Assembly: GCA_030539815.1 (NCBI GenBank)
Contig: JAUNXM010000137.1
Location: 1-5,301 of the forward strand
From: Methanobacterium sp.
GTDB lineage: Archaea > Methanobacteriota > Methanobacteria > Methanobacteriales > Methanobacteriaceae
Reading direction: 5' to 3'
Length of the DNA stretch: 5,301 nt
Of the stretch, positions 5,126 to 5,301 are shown piece after piece (within the stretch, counting starts at the first letter, position 1; every line of letters begins with the position of its first letter). Below the pieces are notes generated by a model that saw only the letters and a program-made list of their open reading frames with translations, had not been told where the DNA came from and did not search any database. A program made the position numbers and the translations under genes.

Positions 5126-5301
5126 TGCATAGATTGGGTGATACGTCTTGATCTCAGGAAAAAAATTATTATAATAAATTATACGTTACCCTGGGCGTTT
5201 TTGGTGCTTACAACCAGTCCAACTCACCTATTATTGAACTGAATTAGATTTTTTAGGTAATTAAGTGGTAAATAACTATTTTTTATTAAAATAAATGGTC
5301 A

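Larger units (their letters stand above)
4867..5301. other. AT-rich non-coding region upstream of pdxT
   Basis: No coding region is supported here on either strand; the reading frames are short and no protein motif is recognisable. It contains the candidate operator and TATA boxes annotated separately, the 13-bp direct repeat pair, a dyad TGAGC-N11-GCTCA (4901-4921), a perfect 12-bp AT palindrome TTATTATAATAA (5166-5177), and two A7 runs each preceded by GG (5100-5108 and 5157-5165). On the minus strand those runs read as T7 and could be terminators for a gene beyond the right edge. No tRNA or other structured RNA was recognised. Confidence 0.7.

Noticed and set aside
5130..5160. Possible C/D box RNA (GGTGATAC and nearby CTCAG)
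   Set aside because: The C box is a poor match, no proper CTGA D box pairs with it, and no C'/D' pair is visible.

Overview
The window carries one compact minus-strand operon of five genes (4866 down to 69) with about 435 bases of upstream non-coding DNA and a short 3' flank. Its content points to a methanogenic archaeon, most likely of the order Methanobacteriales (Methanobacterium-like). The signs are an archaeal split glutamate synthase, an FrhB-type (coenzyme F420) flavoprotein subunit, strong GGAGGT ribosome binding sites, TATA-type promoters and a likely NrpR operator. The taxonomic call is inference from gene content and remembered family sequences, because no search could be run.

Layout in transcription order: pdxT (4866-4282, glutaminase subunit of pyridoxal 5'-phosphate synthase); gltB1 (4294-3377, class II glutaminase domain of glutamate synthase, TTG start); gltB3 (3364-2672, GXGXG beta-helix domain); an FrhB-like iron-sulfur flavoprotein (2672-1569); gltB2 (1568-69, ferredoxin plus FMN/[3Fe-4S] synthase domain). 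Genes overlap or abut (13-nt overlap, 12-nt gap, 1-nt overlap, 0-nt gap), so they are almost certainly co-transcribed and translationally coupled.

Working model: GltB1 releases ammonia from glutamine, GltB3 provides the structural beta-helix, and GltB2 reductively aminates 2-oxoglutarate on FMN. No NADPH-dependent GltD subunit is present. The FrhB-like protein, with two ferredoxin-type clusters of its own, probably supplies electrons from reduced F420 (or ferredoxin) to the clusters of GltB2. PdxT is also a glutamine-hydrolysing enzyme, and its cotranscription ties vitamin B6 synthesis to nitrogen assimilation.

Two points stand out. First, the FrhB-like protein has its domains in rotated order: the segment normally C-terminal comes first, then a 2x[4Fe-4S] module, then the segment normally N-terminal, which is a circular permutation relative to FrhB. 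Second, the upstream region has a perfect GGAA-N6-TTCC dyad next to a TATA box, which fits the operator of the archaeal nitrogen repressor NrpR. The rest of the upstream region (4957-5301) is AT-rich, holds no gene I can support, and contains a 13-bp direct repeat pair and a second consensus-like TATA box.
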